Shown: one piece after another, positions 9,985-20,373 of the stretch | How positions within the stretch are numbered: position 1 is the first letter of the stretch | How the letters are laid out: each line of letters begins with the position of its first letter | DNA from: Chrysemys picta bellii | Taxonomy: Eukaryota; Chordata; Testudines; Emydidae | Direction of reading: 5' to 3' | NCBI RefSeq assembly: GCF_011386835.1 | Contig: NC_088809.1 | Location: 24,993,067 to 25,057,066, forward strand | DNA: 64,000 nucleotides | Translations under genes and position numbers: made by a program | Notes under the pieces: model-generated | Told to the model about the DNA's origin: nothing | What the model saw: only the letters and a program-made list of their open reading frames with translations | The model's database searches: none

Positions 9985-10735
9985 CTCAAAGAGGAGACAC
10001 GTAGATCTCAAAAATTAGATAAGATGCTTCAGTCTGAGCTAAGTAGTTGCTGCTCTTAACAATTGCAAAATAATACAATACAAATAAAATAAACTATTTC
10101 AGCCATTCTATTATGTCCTAATCTGATCTGAGTAAACATGATAGGACACCTCATCTTATGCACTGCTCCTAGTGACACTCTCCAATAGACCCAGCAGTCC
10201 TTATTTCCAGGCCCCTTCACTAACCACTGCTGCACACTCCCTCCCACAGCTGGCAATTACAACCAGGCCCTCATGTCCGGTTCCCCTGCTTTGAGAGGGA
10301 GTGTGCTCCGCTGGAGTGATTGGAGCAGGGAACTGGGAGTCAGGACTCCTGGGTTCCATTGCTGGTTTCCTATTGACCTGTGGGACTTGCGGTAAGTTGC
10401 TGCCCCCTCTAGGCTCTGTCCCCAGCAGTCAAATGGGGATTTCATACTTTCCCACTATTGGAAAGTGCTGGGAGAATCCCCCAGCAAAAGCTGCTCTGAC
10501 AGTGCTAAGCAGCATCTGTTTGCTTGTGAGAATGTCCTATGGGACTGTGTCAAAAGCCTTATTAACACCAAGATAGATCACATCTACTGTTTACCCACCT
10601 CCACTAGGCCCCTAACCCTGCCAAAGAAGGAGCTAGGATTGGTCTGGAATGATTTGTTCTTGACAAGTCCATGCTCACTAGTCCTAAGAACCAAATTGTC
10701 CTGCAGGTGCTGACAAACTGATTGTTTAATAAGCA
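9985..10735 (-). repeat. Inverted copy of 2,795-3,000 plus MIR-like SINE
   Basis: About 9,985-10,195 is the reverse complement of the AT-rich segment at 2,795-3,000. About 10,320-10,450 (gggagtcaggactcctgggt... with a 'gtcaaatggggat' end) looks like a MIR/CORE-SINE fragment on the + strand. No exon is recognised in the remainder. Confidence 0.45.
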
Positions 10736-11700
10736 GAGGCTGCTCCCAATGCTACACTCGGTTTCTCAGAAATGAGTAGACTTTATGGGCAGAAGAGACA
10801 GTTAGAGCATCTAATCTGACCCCCTGCATATCACAGGCCTCCTGTCTACCACAATAGCTACTTTTGGGGCAAACACATTACGGAAAGGCATCTAGTCTTT
10901 ATTAATGAGATCAAGAGATGGAGAATCCACCACTTTCCTTGGTAGCTTCTTCCTGTGTTCAATCATCCTCGCTGTTGAATATTTGTGCCTTATTTGTCAT
11001 AGGAATTTGTCTCTTTTCACCTTCCAGCCATTGGGTCTTGTTCTGCCTTTCTCTGCTCGATTAAAGAGCCCTTTAATACCCAATATTTTCTCTCCATTAA
11101 GGCATTTCAACACTTCAGTGAAGTCACCTTTCAGTCTTCTTTTGATAAGCTAAACAGGTTGAGCTCTTTCAATAGTTCACTAGAAGGCATTTTTCTCCAG
11201 CCCTCAGAACATTTGGTGGCTCTTTGCTGCCCCAGCTCCAATTTCTAGGACCATCTTTTTCAAAGGAGGACACCAACACTGGAGGCAGTATTCCAATAGC
11301 AGTCTCACTGCTGCTGTGTCACCTCCCTATCCTACTCATGGCTCTGCTCCTACGTCTAATGATGGCTTTAGCCCTGTTCACCACAGCATCACACTGGGAG
11401 CTCATGTTGAGTGGCTTCTCCACTCTGGCCCCTAAATCTTTTTCAGAGTCACTGCTTTCCTGGATCCACGTCCCCATTCTGGAGGTGTGGCCGGCGTGCC
11501 TTGTGGCTATGTATAGGACCTTGCATTGGGCTCTGCTCAAACTTGTTTTCTTTGAATGGGTCCAGCTGGCCGAATAAGCCAGATCGCTGTATATCACTGC
11601 CCTCTGGCCATCAGGAATTACCACTCTGCCTGTATTTTGTCACCCCCCAATCTTATCCGCAGTGATTGTATGTTTTCTCCCAATTCATTGATAACAATTA
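10735..11700 (-). repeat. CR1-type LINE 3' end, inverted copy
   Basis: Reverse complement of the fragment at 590-1,510; the minus strand at 11,624-11,319 gives the same QCKVLYIATRHAGH / LNMSSQCDAVVNRAKAI reading. It is part of the inverted arm, so it is not an independent insertion. Confidence 0.75.
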
Positions 11701-12942
11701 TTTTAAAAAATTAGTCCTTGAGAGCTTCTTCAGACCCTTAGTACCCAGGACCTGCTCCCCACAGCACAGTGAGAAAGGCCATCCAGCCCTGCTGGTACAT
11801 ACGGGATAAGCACAGAACAAACAAACTTTAGGAGCTGTGTTGTCCATAGGCTCTGAACAACATGTGGGGGTCAGCAGATTACAAATGCACGACAGACCTG
11901 TAGTGTAGACAGGTCCCAACTGTGTCTCGGTTTCCCACCCTGCTCTAAGTTTAGTCACAGCCTCCTTGTCTTTTCCCCCGTGTCCCTTAACCCCACGTCA
12001 CTGCAGAAGAGAGATTTTCTGGTAGCCAGCTGGCTCTCCTGCATGTGGATATCGTTCCAAAAGACGTGCTCTGGCTCAGTCCCATGCTATGGTTGGCTGA
12101 AGGAACCACTTGGTCACATTCTAGGCCCTGAGTTATACAGGAGGGGCGACTAGATGCACAGAATGGTCCTTTCTGACCTGAACCTCTATCAATCGCTACA
12201 TTTTCTGCTCCTAGGAAGAGAACTCTGGACCTATTTTCTCTCATTCACTTTCAGTCGGAATAATTTCAATCCAGGCCAAAGGATTTCCTCTTCCATTGTG
12301 TCTTCAGCACCTTTGCGAGCAACCAATTACTGTTACCCAAAGGTTACCAGTTTCAACCTGTCCCTGGGTGAGATGGCCAGGAAATGGGTTGGAGCTCAAC
12401 TGCACCTGGCCCAGGTGATGCAGCTCCCTAGGGTGAAGGGAATAAGTGTGGGGGTCACGTGACAAGACGCAGCCTGTGACTAGGACCCAGGCCTGCTGAG
12501 AGATAGAAGGGCAGGCTGTGCTCAGCCAGGAGAGAGACCCCAAGGGAAGCAGGCATGGGAGGGGCTTGGAGAGTCCTTTAAAGGTCAGGGACAAGCTGGG
12601 AAGGGGCCAGGCTGAGCACTAAGGACAAGGCCGTAGGAGGGAAAGACAGGACAGTTTAGGAGATGGGGCAGATAGTCCAGTTGGTTTCGGCTCCCAGGAC
12701 CAGACACCCAGAGGTGAAGGTGATTGTCGGGGCTTCTGTCCTTCTTCCCCAGTGTAGATTTGATAGTGGAGAAGACTGATGCCGTAAGGGGGAAGTGAGT
12801 TACCCCAAGGTCACCCAGTGAGTTTATATCACGAATGCATACTTGGAAGGATCCAATAGAAACATGGATTTTCCAGTCTCTTCTTTCTAGGAGTCCCCAG
12901 GGCTAAGGTAAAACCCCTGCGGCCCCTCCCCATTCTGCTCAC
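11700..12942. other. Inverted counterpart of the unit's left end; no gene recognised
   Basis: About 11,700-12,120 is the reverse complement of 1-590. About 12,113-12,180 contains a CR1 tail on the + strand (ttatacaggagg... then tggtcctttctgacc). About 12,180-12,940 matches 49,370-50,150 inverted and 61,200-61,965 directly. The conserved frames here are shared by descent of DNA and lack splice logic. Confidence 0.5.
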
Positions 12943-13038
12943 CTCCAAGATGTGCTGGAGTTTGTCTGTGCTGGGGGGTGCTGTCAGCAGGATCGAGAGC
13001 TCGTCATCCATGTTCTCTGGGCAGGCCTTGCTCAGAGC
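12943..13038 (-). pseudogene. Diverged MROH-type HEAT exon (96 nt), minus strand
   Basis: On the minus strand, acceptor CGCTGGCAG and donor GTGAGC bound a 96-nt phase-0 exon reading ALSKACPENMDDELSILL ... STDKLQHILE. Same length, phase and slot as the DLPRVLPDLL exon, so it belongs to a second MROH paralog. Its upstream neighbour (13,433-13,538) is the matching 106-nt exon with stops. The exon alone is open. Confidence 0.6.
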
Positions 13039-13432
13039 CTGCCAGCGGAGGGAGACCAGGGGTCAGGATTATGGAACCTGGGGTGACACCTGCCAGGATG
13101 ACAGCAGGCTCTGTAGTCCTTGCCCAGAGCAGCTCTCTGCAGAGGGCCTGGTGCACAGCAGTGTAGGGAACAGCCAAGCTGCTAGGGATGGGAGCTGGGC
13201 TTCCTGGCAGAGTCCAGCACCCAAAGCCCAGCATCTGCAAGGAAGGGATTCCCCACAGAGGGGCAACATCATCTCCCACACACAGGGAGTCTCCCCCTGA
13301 CACTTGATTCATCCTATGGCCTGTTCCCATCTCTGCCCACCACACTCCCAACTCAGCAGCTCCAGCTACCGAAGGGAGCACGAACCAGAGGCCTTCCTGC
13401 TCCTGGGACAGAGGAGTAGGTTGATGATCTAC

Positions 13433-13538
13433 CTGGATGTGAGCGTTGGCCTTCCCCATGCCCAGGGTCTAGACTCCATTCAGGGCAGCGCACAGGAACT
13501 GCGATTCCTATTCTGGATCTAGTGGCAGCTTCAGTTTG
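13433..13538 (-). pseudogene. MROH-type HEAT exon (106 nt) with two in-frame stops
   Basis: On the minus strand, acceptor CTGCCAG and donor GTAGAT bound exactly 106 nt, the length of the exon at 5,389 and 54,695. In the phase used by those exons it reads LPLDPE*ESQFLCAALNGV*TLGM..., with TAG codons twice. Clear decay of a homologous exon. The matching piece is missing from the 62-kb copy, which has a deletion of about 0.64 kb from this point. Confidence 0.65.
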
Positions 13539-13919
13539 CTGGCAGGAGACTGTACATGAGACCTTGCAGTTGCGGGGGTGACACAGGCACTAACATGTGC
13601 ATGGGAGTTTGAGCAACAGGGCAGAGGCCTGTGTGGGGCAAGGAGGGCAGGGATTTGGGAAGCAAGAGCAGAGGATCAAACCCTTTCTTAATGTGGGTCG
13701 GGATGATCCCCATTTCAAAGATAGAGAAAGTGAGGCACCAGGTGGGAGAGTGACCTGGCCAGGATCACGTTACCGCTCAGTGGCGGGACTGCAAACAACC
13801 CGTTCCCCGATCTCCTCACTGGACGCTGCTGCCCCTCCTGTATGACCCCTCCAGCCATCCTCGCCCACAGGCCATCCCCACCACTCTCCAGTACCAGGCT
13901 GTTTCCACAATGGAAGCAG

Positions 13920-14425
13920 GCTTGTAACAGAGTTCACTCACCGATAGGTGCCCCTTCCTTCAAGGCCTGGGGTCACAGATTTCTTGGGCTAGCACGCCCG
14001 CCAGCAGGTTTTTGGCTGGGAACTCAGCCCTTCGGCCAGGCGACCATCTTTTAGTCCCACTCCTTCCTGGGTCGCGCTCATCCCAAACGAAAAGTCAAAA
14101 AATGTCTTTAACTGAAACAAGATCCTCTGTCCCTTGGGGGCTTTTCCTCAGCCTGACTTTGGCTCGGCCTGCCCTTACTGGCCTTGGTAGCCCTTTCTAT
14201 GGCCCTGTACATCCCCTTCCTTAGAGACCGTGGGAGAACCAGTCCTACCCTGGATTCTAGGTTCTGCCCCAAGGCCCTGTACCGAAGAGCTAGGCCTGCT
14301 CCTGTATCTTTGTTGCGGTTTCTCCTGGTTTCCCCTCAGCTGGAGCTCACTCTGTAATCCATTTGGCCTAGCTCCAGGCTTTATAGCCCACAGGCCAAGC
14401 CCCCCGGTATATACCTTCCTCCTTA
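13920..14425. repeat. LTR-like repeat, left member
   Basis: This segment resembles 15,585-16,140 in word order: gataggtgcccc / gttaggtgccccc, ggctagc, a 'ccaggcgaccatcttttagtcc' versus 'ccaggtcaccacctttagtcc' block, and 'ctcactctgtaatcc' versus 'ctcattctgtaatcag'. The two flank a gag-like frame, which suggests old LTRs, but they are too diverged to fix ends. Copy 2 of this segment starts at about 62,353. Confidence 0.4.
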
Positions 14426-14821
14426 GAACCTGGCCCACGCGGGGGCAAGTTCTATTCTTCTCCAAGCTTCATCCCTCCTCATCTCATCGCTGTCACCGGC
14501 TGCGCGCTTGTACAGCCTGTGCGCAGTGTCTGCAGCTCCACTGCCAGCTCGCTCGGGGCAAACCTTCTCTTCTGCAGTATCCCGACGCTCTTCCTGCAGC
14601 CACTCAGTCTCATGAACAGCTGCTTGCAGAGCCTCTTCTGAAGCCTTTAGCGTCTTCTGTTGCCTTTTTGCTACTGCCGCTGCATCTGCCAAAACCTTTT
14701 CGGTCAGGGTCTGAGAACCCACCATGGACTGCTCCACCCTTGTGTTTGTCCCTCCTCCACTCTGCTTCATCTCTGGGCCAATCATTTCGTCCTTCATCTC
14801 TCTGCAGCACCCAACAGCCAC
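14423..14821 (-). pseudogene. Gag-like or coiled-coil retroelement frame (fragment)
   Basis: A 132-residue minus-strand frame rich in A, E, K, R and Q, helical and probably coiled coil in the middle, followed by a basic tail. It is preserved in the 63-kb copy (62,782-63,264) with mostly silent or single changes. Just upstream on the same strand (about 14,960-15,000) is a CFGGREAGHIKRH segment resembling a CCHC zinc knuckle with one cysteine lost. Together with the flanking LTR-like repeats this suggests an LTR retroelement gag, but I do not recognise the family. Confidence 0.35.
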
Positions 14822-15320
14822 CCCATGGCCACCCCAGCCACCTCCACCTTGCCTGCCTCATGGGGGTTTGTGTCAGAGGACACCTTCTCCTTTCTTTCTA
14901 ACTTCTTAGGGCCCTGGCCCCTCGTTCAGCCACTCAGCAATTTCCTAAGCAGGCCGTGTCTTTTGATATGGCCTGCTTCTCTGCCCCCAAAACAAAGAAC
15001 TCTTGCTCCCATCTTGGCATTAGGCCACGCTTGTACCCTTTCTCATGCCCTTCTCCCTGGGCTAACCTTCTCAGCACAGCCCAGGCATGCTCTCCTTCTC
15101 TGCTCTTTTTGTCCATGGGCATAGCAGACCCTGGGTTGATTTCCCTTTGCAGGATCTCTCACAGGTATTACTGCTGCTGCGTCTGTAGCTCCACCTGCAC
15201 TTCCTTCTGCGTCTGTTGGTTTTCTAGGAGCTGCTGGAGAAACCCCTAGATCTGCTTAGCCAGTCCCTGGCTCTGAAGTGGGAAATCCAGCGACCAGCTT
15301 GGTCCCTTGATACACCTGCT

Positions 15321-15505
15321 TGGGGGAGGGATAGCTCAGTGGTTTGAGCATTGGCCTGCTAAACCCGGGGTTGTGAGCTCAATCCTTGAAGGGGCCATTT
15401 AGGGATCAGGGCAAAAAACTGTCTGGGGATTGGTCCTGCTTTGAGCAGGGGGTTGGACTAGATGACCTCCGGAGGTCCCTTCCAACCCTGATATTCTATG
15501 ATTCC
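15321..15505 (+). repeat. Cry-type tRNA-derived SINE
   Basis: A tRNA-like head with A box (TAGCTCAGTGGTT) and B box (GAGCTCAATCC), a body, and a CR1-like tail ending CCTGATATTCTATGATT. Such tRNA-Lys-related 'tortoise Pol III' SINEs are known from cryptodiran turtles. Direct duplicate at 63,711-63,893. Confidence 0.8.
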
Positions 15506-15584
15506 TTCAGCAACCAAGACTTCCCTCACGGATCACAGGGGGAACTCAATCCTGCCAACTATGACAATCATAAATGAATCTACT

Positions 15585-16140
15585 CATCGTTAGGTGCCCC
15601 CAGGCGGCCAGGCATGGCATCACAGCCCTCTCGCTGGGCTAGCGTCCCCCATCCATGGTCGCTCCAGCACCAGGGCAGTTTCTCTGCCTGGTAACTCCGG
15701 CCAGGTCACCACCTTTAGTCCACCCTTCTGGGGCCCAGCTTGCCTCACACTAAAAGTCCAAAGAGGTCTTTCCACAGACAGAAGTCCTTCTGCCATCGCT
15801 GGGGCACTTGCTCACCCTGTAGCCCCCTTGCTGGGCTTGGGAACCGTCTCCAGGTGCGTGTACGCCGCCTCCTCTGGGGCCGGTAGGGGAACCCAGTCCC
15901 ACCCTGACATTGATAGCAGCTCAGGGCCCTGGACCCAACAGCTAGGTCTGCACCTTTCTCTTTGCTGCACTTTTCCAACCTCTCTTCTCAAGTTCCCCTC
16001 CAGGCTTTCCTTGCTGCTCTGAACTTCCTACCTCGTTCTCAATCCTGTTGCTACCCCAGCTGGGGTGTATCACCACTGAAGTCTGGCTCTTTAGGAGGGC
16101 GGATATGGTGCCTCTCAGTTCGGGCTCATTCTGTAATCAG
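15585..16140. repeat. LTR-like repeat, right member
   Basis: Partner of 13,920-14,425. It ends abruptly at about 16,142 where the reverse complement of the MROH 3' region begins, so its right end coincides with a duplication junction. Confidence 0.35.
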
Positions 16141-16142
16141 CT

Positions 16143-16816
16143 TTCTGTGAGTGCCAGGGGGCTCCATTTCCCCTTCCACTAGCTCCCCATTTACAGAGAG
16201 CCAGAGCAGTACCTGCAGCAGGGAGCGGGAGTTGCTGGTGGCCTCAGAGGCACAGGCCCTGCAGCGCCTCGGGCACCTGGCGCAAGTGCCGCATGATACG
16301 GAGCTGGCACATCACATTGGCCGTGACGTCCTCCTGCTGCAAGGGAACGAGAACCTGTCTGAGACTCAGACGCCTCCGAGGAATCAGGGGGGATTAACGA
16401 CCCCTGGAACCAGCAGCATTTCCACCCAGCCCCTGCCCACCTCTGAGGGATGGATTCCCCCTCCTGACCCCCAGGATGGAGTCTTGGTGTCCTTCCTAGT
16501 GACCTCCAGTGGCAACCCCCCTCCTTGTACGGGGAGCTCCTGCCACCTCCCTCTCAGTACCCCTGACAGCTGTTCCACCTCCAATCCACAGCTCAAGTTC
16601 TCAGACCCCTCTCCTCCAGCCCCACCCAGGTTGGGTAGGGAGGGGACTGTAGCGTGGGGGCAGGAGGGATTCTGGCAGCAGTGAAGTGGGATGTGGGGAG
16701 GTTGAGACCTTTCCCCAAGTCACCCCAGCCACTAATGCTGAAGCCGCAGGATGGCAGCCCTGGTGAATGGAACGGATCGGCAGCCCCTGCTGACTGAATC
16801 CTCCTGTTCTCTCCAG
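16143..16816 (-). repeat. Inverted copy of MROH 3' region (empty-site paralog)
   Basis: Reverse complement of about 7,270-8,610 without the MITE. The target of the MITE is present once here (gtcagcag in minus reading, about 16,780). Homology stops at 16,816, exactly where a 1.25-kb element with AGGGCCGGC termini starts. Confidence 0.75.
16244..16336 (-). pseudogene. MROH-type terminal coding exon, inverted copy
   Basis: Minus-strand exon after CCCTTGCAG, open to TGA, identical in protein to the exon at 8,420-8,512 (QEDVTANVMRQ ... ALQGLCL). Everything that should lie upstream on this strand is replaced by a transposable element beyond 16,816, so it is an orphan exon. The long + strand frame at 16,151-16,684 is antisense to it. 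Confidence 0.65.
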
Positions 16817-18064
16817 CAGGGCCGGCTTTAGGAAGGGCGGGGCCCAATTCGAACATTTTTGGCGGGGCCCCGGCAGGGATGACTAACAAAAAAAATAATG
16901 TAAAAAAAAGCCTTTCATTTCTTCCATGTATTATTTACTTTCCATAACTATATAAATAATAAAATTATATATTATGTACATTGCATCATATATGCTGTTG
17001 ATCGGTTATTAATGAGCTCTGTTTCACGTGTGTGGGTCCCCGCCACTCCCTGGGGGTGTGCTAGGGTGACCAGATGTCCTGATTTTATAGGGACAGTCCC
17101 GATTTTGGGGTCTTTTTCTTATAGGATCCTATTATCCCCCACCCCCTGTCCCGATTTTTCACACTTGCTGTCTGGTCACCCTAGTGGTGTGCACATGTGT
17201 GGGTCCCAGCTGCTCCCTGCCCCCCTCATTGAAGCAGGTGTGCAGGGTTACTGCCCTGGGAACTGCAGGGCACCAGTGGACATGGGGCTGGCTGGAGGCA
17301 GGGCAGGGGCTCACTGGAGGTAGGGTCCGGCTGCAGGCAGGGCAAGGGGTGCGGCGCTGGCTGGAGACAGGGGTGTGTGGGGCTGGCTGGCTTTGGGCAG
17401 GGCCGCAGGGGGGTGCGGCAGGGGTTGCCTGGAGACAGGGCAGGGGGTGCGGCAGAGGCTGGCTGTGGGCAGGGGGTGCAGGGCTGGCTGCAGGCAGGGC
17501 AGGGGGGCGGGGCTGGTGCGGGCAGAACAGGGGGGCGGGGCTGGAGGTAGGGCAGGGGTGCAGCAGGGGCTGGCTGCGGACAGGGGGTGCAGGGCTGGCT
17601 GGAGACGGGGCTGGCTGCGGGCAGGGCAGGGGGTGCAGGGCTGGTGCGGGGACGGGGTGCAGCAGAGGCAGCTGGATCCTCGGCCCTTTAAATAGCCCCC
17701 GAGTCCCCCGCTATCCCAGGGCTCTGGGGGCTATTTAAAGGGCCCAGGGCTCCCCTGCTTCTACCGCCCCGGCCCTTTAAATAGCCGCGGGAGCCCTGGG
17801 GAAGCAGCGGGAGCCCCGGACTTTTTAAATAGCCCCCAGAGCCCCGCAGCCCTACCCCAGGGCTCCAGCAGTGGGGGTCTGGTAGCAATTTAAAGGGCCT
17901 GGGGCTCCGGCCCCTGCTGGGAGCCCTAGGTCCTTTAAATTGCCCCCTGGGGAAGCCGGGCCACCCTGGTACAGCGCACCGGCTCTTGCCGGTACACCGT
18001 ACCGGGGCTTGGGCCCGGGGCCCGATTCAGGGGAATTGGTTGAATTGGCCTAAAGCCGGCCCTG
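16817..18064. mobile_element. Non-autonomous DNA element with CAGGGCCGGCTTTAGG termini
   Basis: Starts CAGGGCCGGCTTTAGG and ends CCTAAAGCCGGCCCTG, a perfect 16-base terminal inverted repeat of hAT appearance. No target duplication: flanks are CTCTCCAG and GTGGGGGT. The interior holds a nested 122-bp MITE (17,062-17,183), a G-rich degenerate tandem stretch (17,280-17,690) and blocks with repeated 'ccctttaaatagcc'. Left flank is MROH-complex DNA and right flank is unrelated, so the element marks a rearrangement junction. Confidence 0.65.
17062..17183. mobile_element. Short MITE, TAGGGTGACCAG termini
   Basis: 122 bp with inverted ends TAGGGTGACCAGATGTC / TGTCTGGTCACCCTA, nested in the larger element. 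It is a very common reptile-type MITE in my recognition. The flanks share GGTGTG but not a clean 8-bp duplication. Confidence 0.6.
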
Positions 18065-18264
18065 GTGGGGGTATGGCCACAGAGCCGCAGGGAGGGGAAC
18101 CCTGAGGTGTGGGGGCTGGGTGGGTACTGGGAGTTCCTCCTGAAGGGACGGGGGTTGGCCAAGGTCACTCAGCCCCGGGGTGTGGGACTGGCTGAGGGCA
18201 CTCAGAGCCCCAGGAAGTGGGCGGGGGGGCTGAGGGGAGGGACTGGCCAGGGGCACTCAGAGCT

Positions 18265-18269
<5 letters not shown>

Positions 18270-18296
<27 letters not shown>
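18270..18296. repeat. Poly-G homopolymer
   Basis: A run of about 26 uninterrupted G within a G-rich region. Length is uncertain because such runs are prone to sequencing and assembly error; it could form G-quadruplex structure. Confidence 0.7.
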
Positions 18297-18297
<1 letters not shown>

Positions 18298-19014
18298 GGC
18301 TGTCCGGGGCGGGCACTCACAGCCCCAGGAGGTGGGTGGGGGAGGGGCACACAGGATTTCAGGAATTCCCTGGCAGTGAAGAGCTGCTGGCGGCAGGGAG
18401 GAGCCAGCCGTGACAATCTCCACTTGGGATCCCTGGCTGGGCTAGTGGCTATGGGGGCCCGTGGCCAAGCTGCAGCGGAAGGTGACCTGAAGGAAATGCC
18501 TCGGCCTCGGCCTCCGGCTAGGAAGGGCCTGGGCCAGACAATGACCCACCGCGCAATGTCCCAGCTCCTTGCCCCACACCTGCGGGGCACGGCCCCTCCT
18601 CTGTAGGGAGGTTGGCATGTACCTTAGTGCTGCTTCCTCCATCCCCAAAGGCCTCTCCCAGCCAGTCTCTGGCAACCCCTGCCGTTCAATACGCACATTA
18701 CCCAGCTGTGACATACCGGGGGGGGACCCCTCGGGGATGGGGGGGCTGTCACACAGCTGGGCAATTTAACCCGGCTGGGCCGGGGTGACTGTCTCCTTGG
18801 AGCTGGGGTCTCAGTCCAGGTGTCTCTCTGCCCTTCCCCCCAGTCGCCCCCGGGCGAGGTGGGAGCGCCCCACTTTGCGTTCCAGCCCCACGTTTGCACC
18901 CACAAGTGCTGGTAGGTTCCAATCCCAGCTGAACACGCCCACCCGGCCCTAGTGCGGAGCAGAAGGGCCCAGCGCTGCCCCACAGACCCTCTGGCTCTCC
19001 GAGCCCGCTCTTAC

Positions 19015-19018
19015 CCAT
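19015..19018 (-). pseudogene. Orphan exon 1 of a fibrinogen-like gene
   Basis: Minus strand ATGG followed directly by GTAAGAGC, identical to the exon-1 end of the complete gene at 47,272-47,275. Only four coding bases are present, as in that gene. No exon 2 follows, so this is a promoter/exon-1 orphan. Upstream on the minus strand (19,150-19,330) lie two GATA-type sites (CTGATAAGG and CTTATCTGG). Confidence 0.5.
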
Positions 19019-19565
19019 CACCGCAGGACGTCTGGCCCAGGCTGAACGCTGCTGCTCTGTGCAGAGGGGCTGGCACTTCTCGCTCCTGCCGTACGAGGGG
19101 CAGGTGCTGCTACCGACTGCTCCCCCTAACCCCCGCCCCACTGCGCTCTGGGGATGCTGCCCTGCTGTGGAGCTCTCAGGTGTCTTGAACTGGAATTTGT
19201 TTGGAGAGAAACTGCTAAGGAGCCTTATCAGCCCCGAGCAGAGAGTACCTGGGAGCCTGCCTGGGTCGGGCGGGTCTGGTACAGCCTCCCCCCAGATAAG
19301 GCTCTTCCCTGGACCTGCCACCCATTGGAATCTGGAACGATTCCCTCCGAGGTAACACCCGGGGCAGCCAGGGCAGGGCAGAGCACGGCCTGATCCCCTG
19401 GAGCGTTAGGGCTTTCAGGAGTCAGAGGTGTCAGCAGAGCAGGTTGTACGTTAAAGCAGCGAAGGCAGTTGGGGGGCAGAGGAATTGGGTGCTTTGCCAT
19501 TGTACTTGATCAGCTCAATTTGAAAATTCTTTCAAAGGAAATCCAGATGTATACATCTGACTGGG

Positions 19566-19681
19566 GTACATGTACACACATACACACGCACACTCACATG
19601 TGCACACATTCATGTGCACATACTCGTACACACATGTACACATACACATATGTACAGACGTACACATACACGCACACACGC
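19566..19681. repeat. CA/CATGTA-type microsatellite
   Basis: Imperfect (AC)n mixed with ATGTAC units. The paralogous tract at 47,825-48,002 is about 60 bases longer, so length has drifted since duplication. The open frames here (HTHTHM...) are artefacts of the repeat. Confidence 0.85.
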
Positions 19682-20373
19682 TGTCCCTGGAGCGCCCCAG
19701 GATGCGACTGACGGGGTGGCTGGCTATTATGGAGGCACAAAGGGGTTAGGAGAAAATAATCAAGAAGAACTTTTGCTGAAAATGCAAACCTAAGCTGGAA
19801 ATCTGTGCAGGGCTGGGCTCAGCGAAAATGATCTTTTGAGCTGCTCTTATTGACCGTGGTCCTGTACTTCCTGGTTTGCGTCGGACCCAGGCAGGAGACT
19901 GGGCTGCTCTCAGCTGTAGAAGCCATTGGAATGAGCCAGGTCGGAATGAGCCAGGCCCTCAGAGTCTTCTGCCACCAATCGCCCCAGCAGTCACTGATCC
20001 ACACCAAACCACGTCCTTCCAGTCAGGCAGGTTCATATGCATACGTCAAACCCTTGGTTTGCCACTCAGACACCACGGTGATGGGCACAGTAAGGACCGA
20101 GAGACGCTAAACAGGCAGGGAAGGAAACAGTGGCCCTGGCTACAGGTGTGTGTGTGGTGCAAACGGATGAACACCAGTTGCTGGCTCAAGGCGCAACCTT
20201 AATTCCCGCATCTCCTGTCTGTCAGCTATCGTTCGCTTGGCAGCCTGAGCTCCGATTTCTAATGCAGCGTTTTGCTCTGGCCTATTGTGGTTCTCATGTC
20301 CGGGGGCGCCTTGGCCCCTGGTATCAGCAGCGGTGCTAAGGAGGCTGCTTTTCAAAGGTCCTTAAGTAGAGTT

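Noticed and set aside
14230..14901. 223-residue + strand frame
   Set aside because: It is antisense to the gag-like frame and crosses the LTR-like repeat; no domain is seen.
15321..15400. tRNA gene
   Set aside because: A and B boxes are present, but the cloverleaf is not kept and the body and tail are those of a SINE.
16151..16684. 177-residue + strand frame over the MROH terminal exon
   Set aside because: It is antisense to a well-supported exon, also appears antisense at 7,997-8,605 and 57,402-57,935, and has no splice or domain support.
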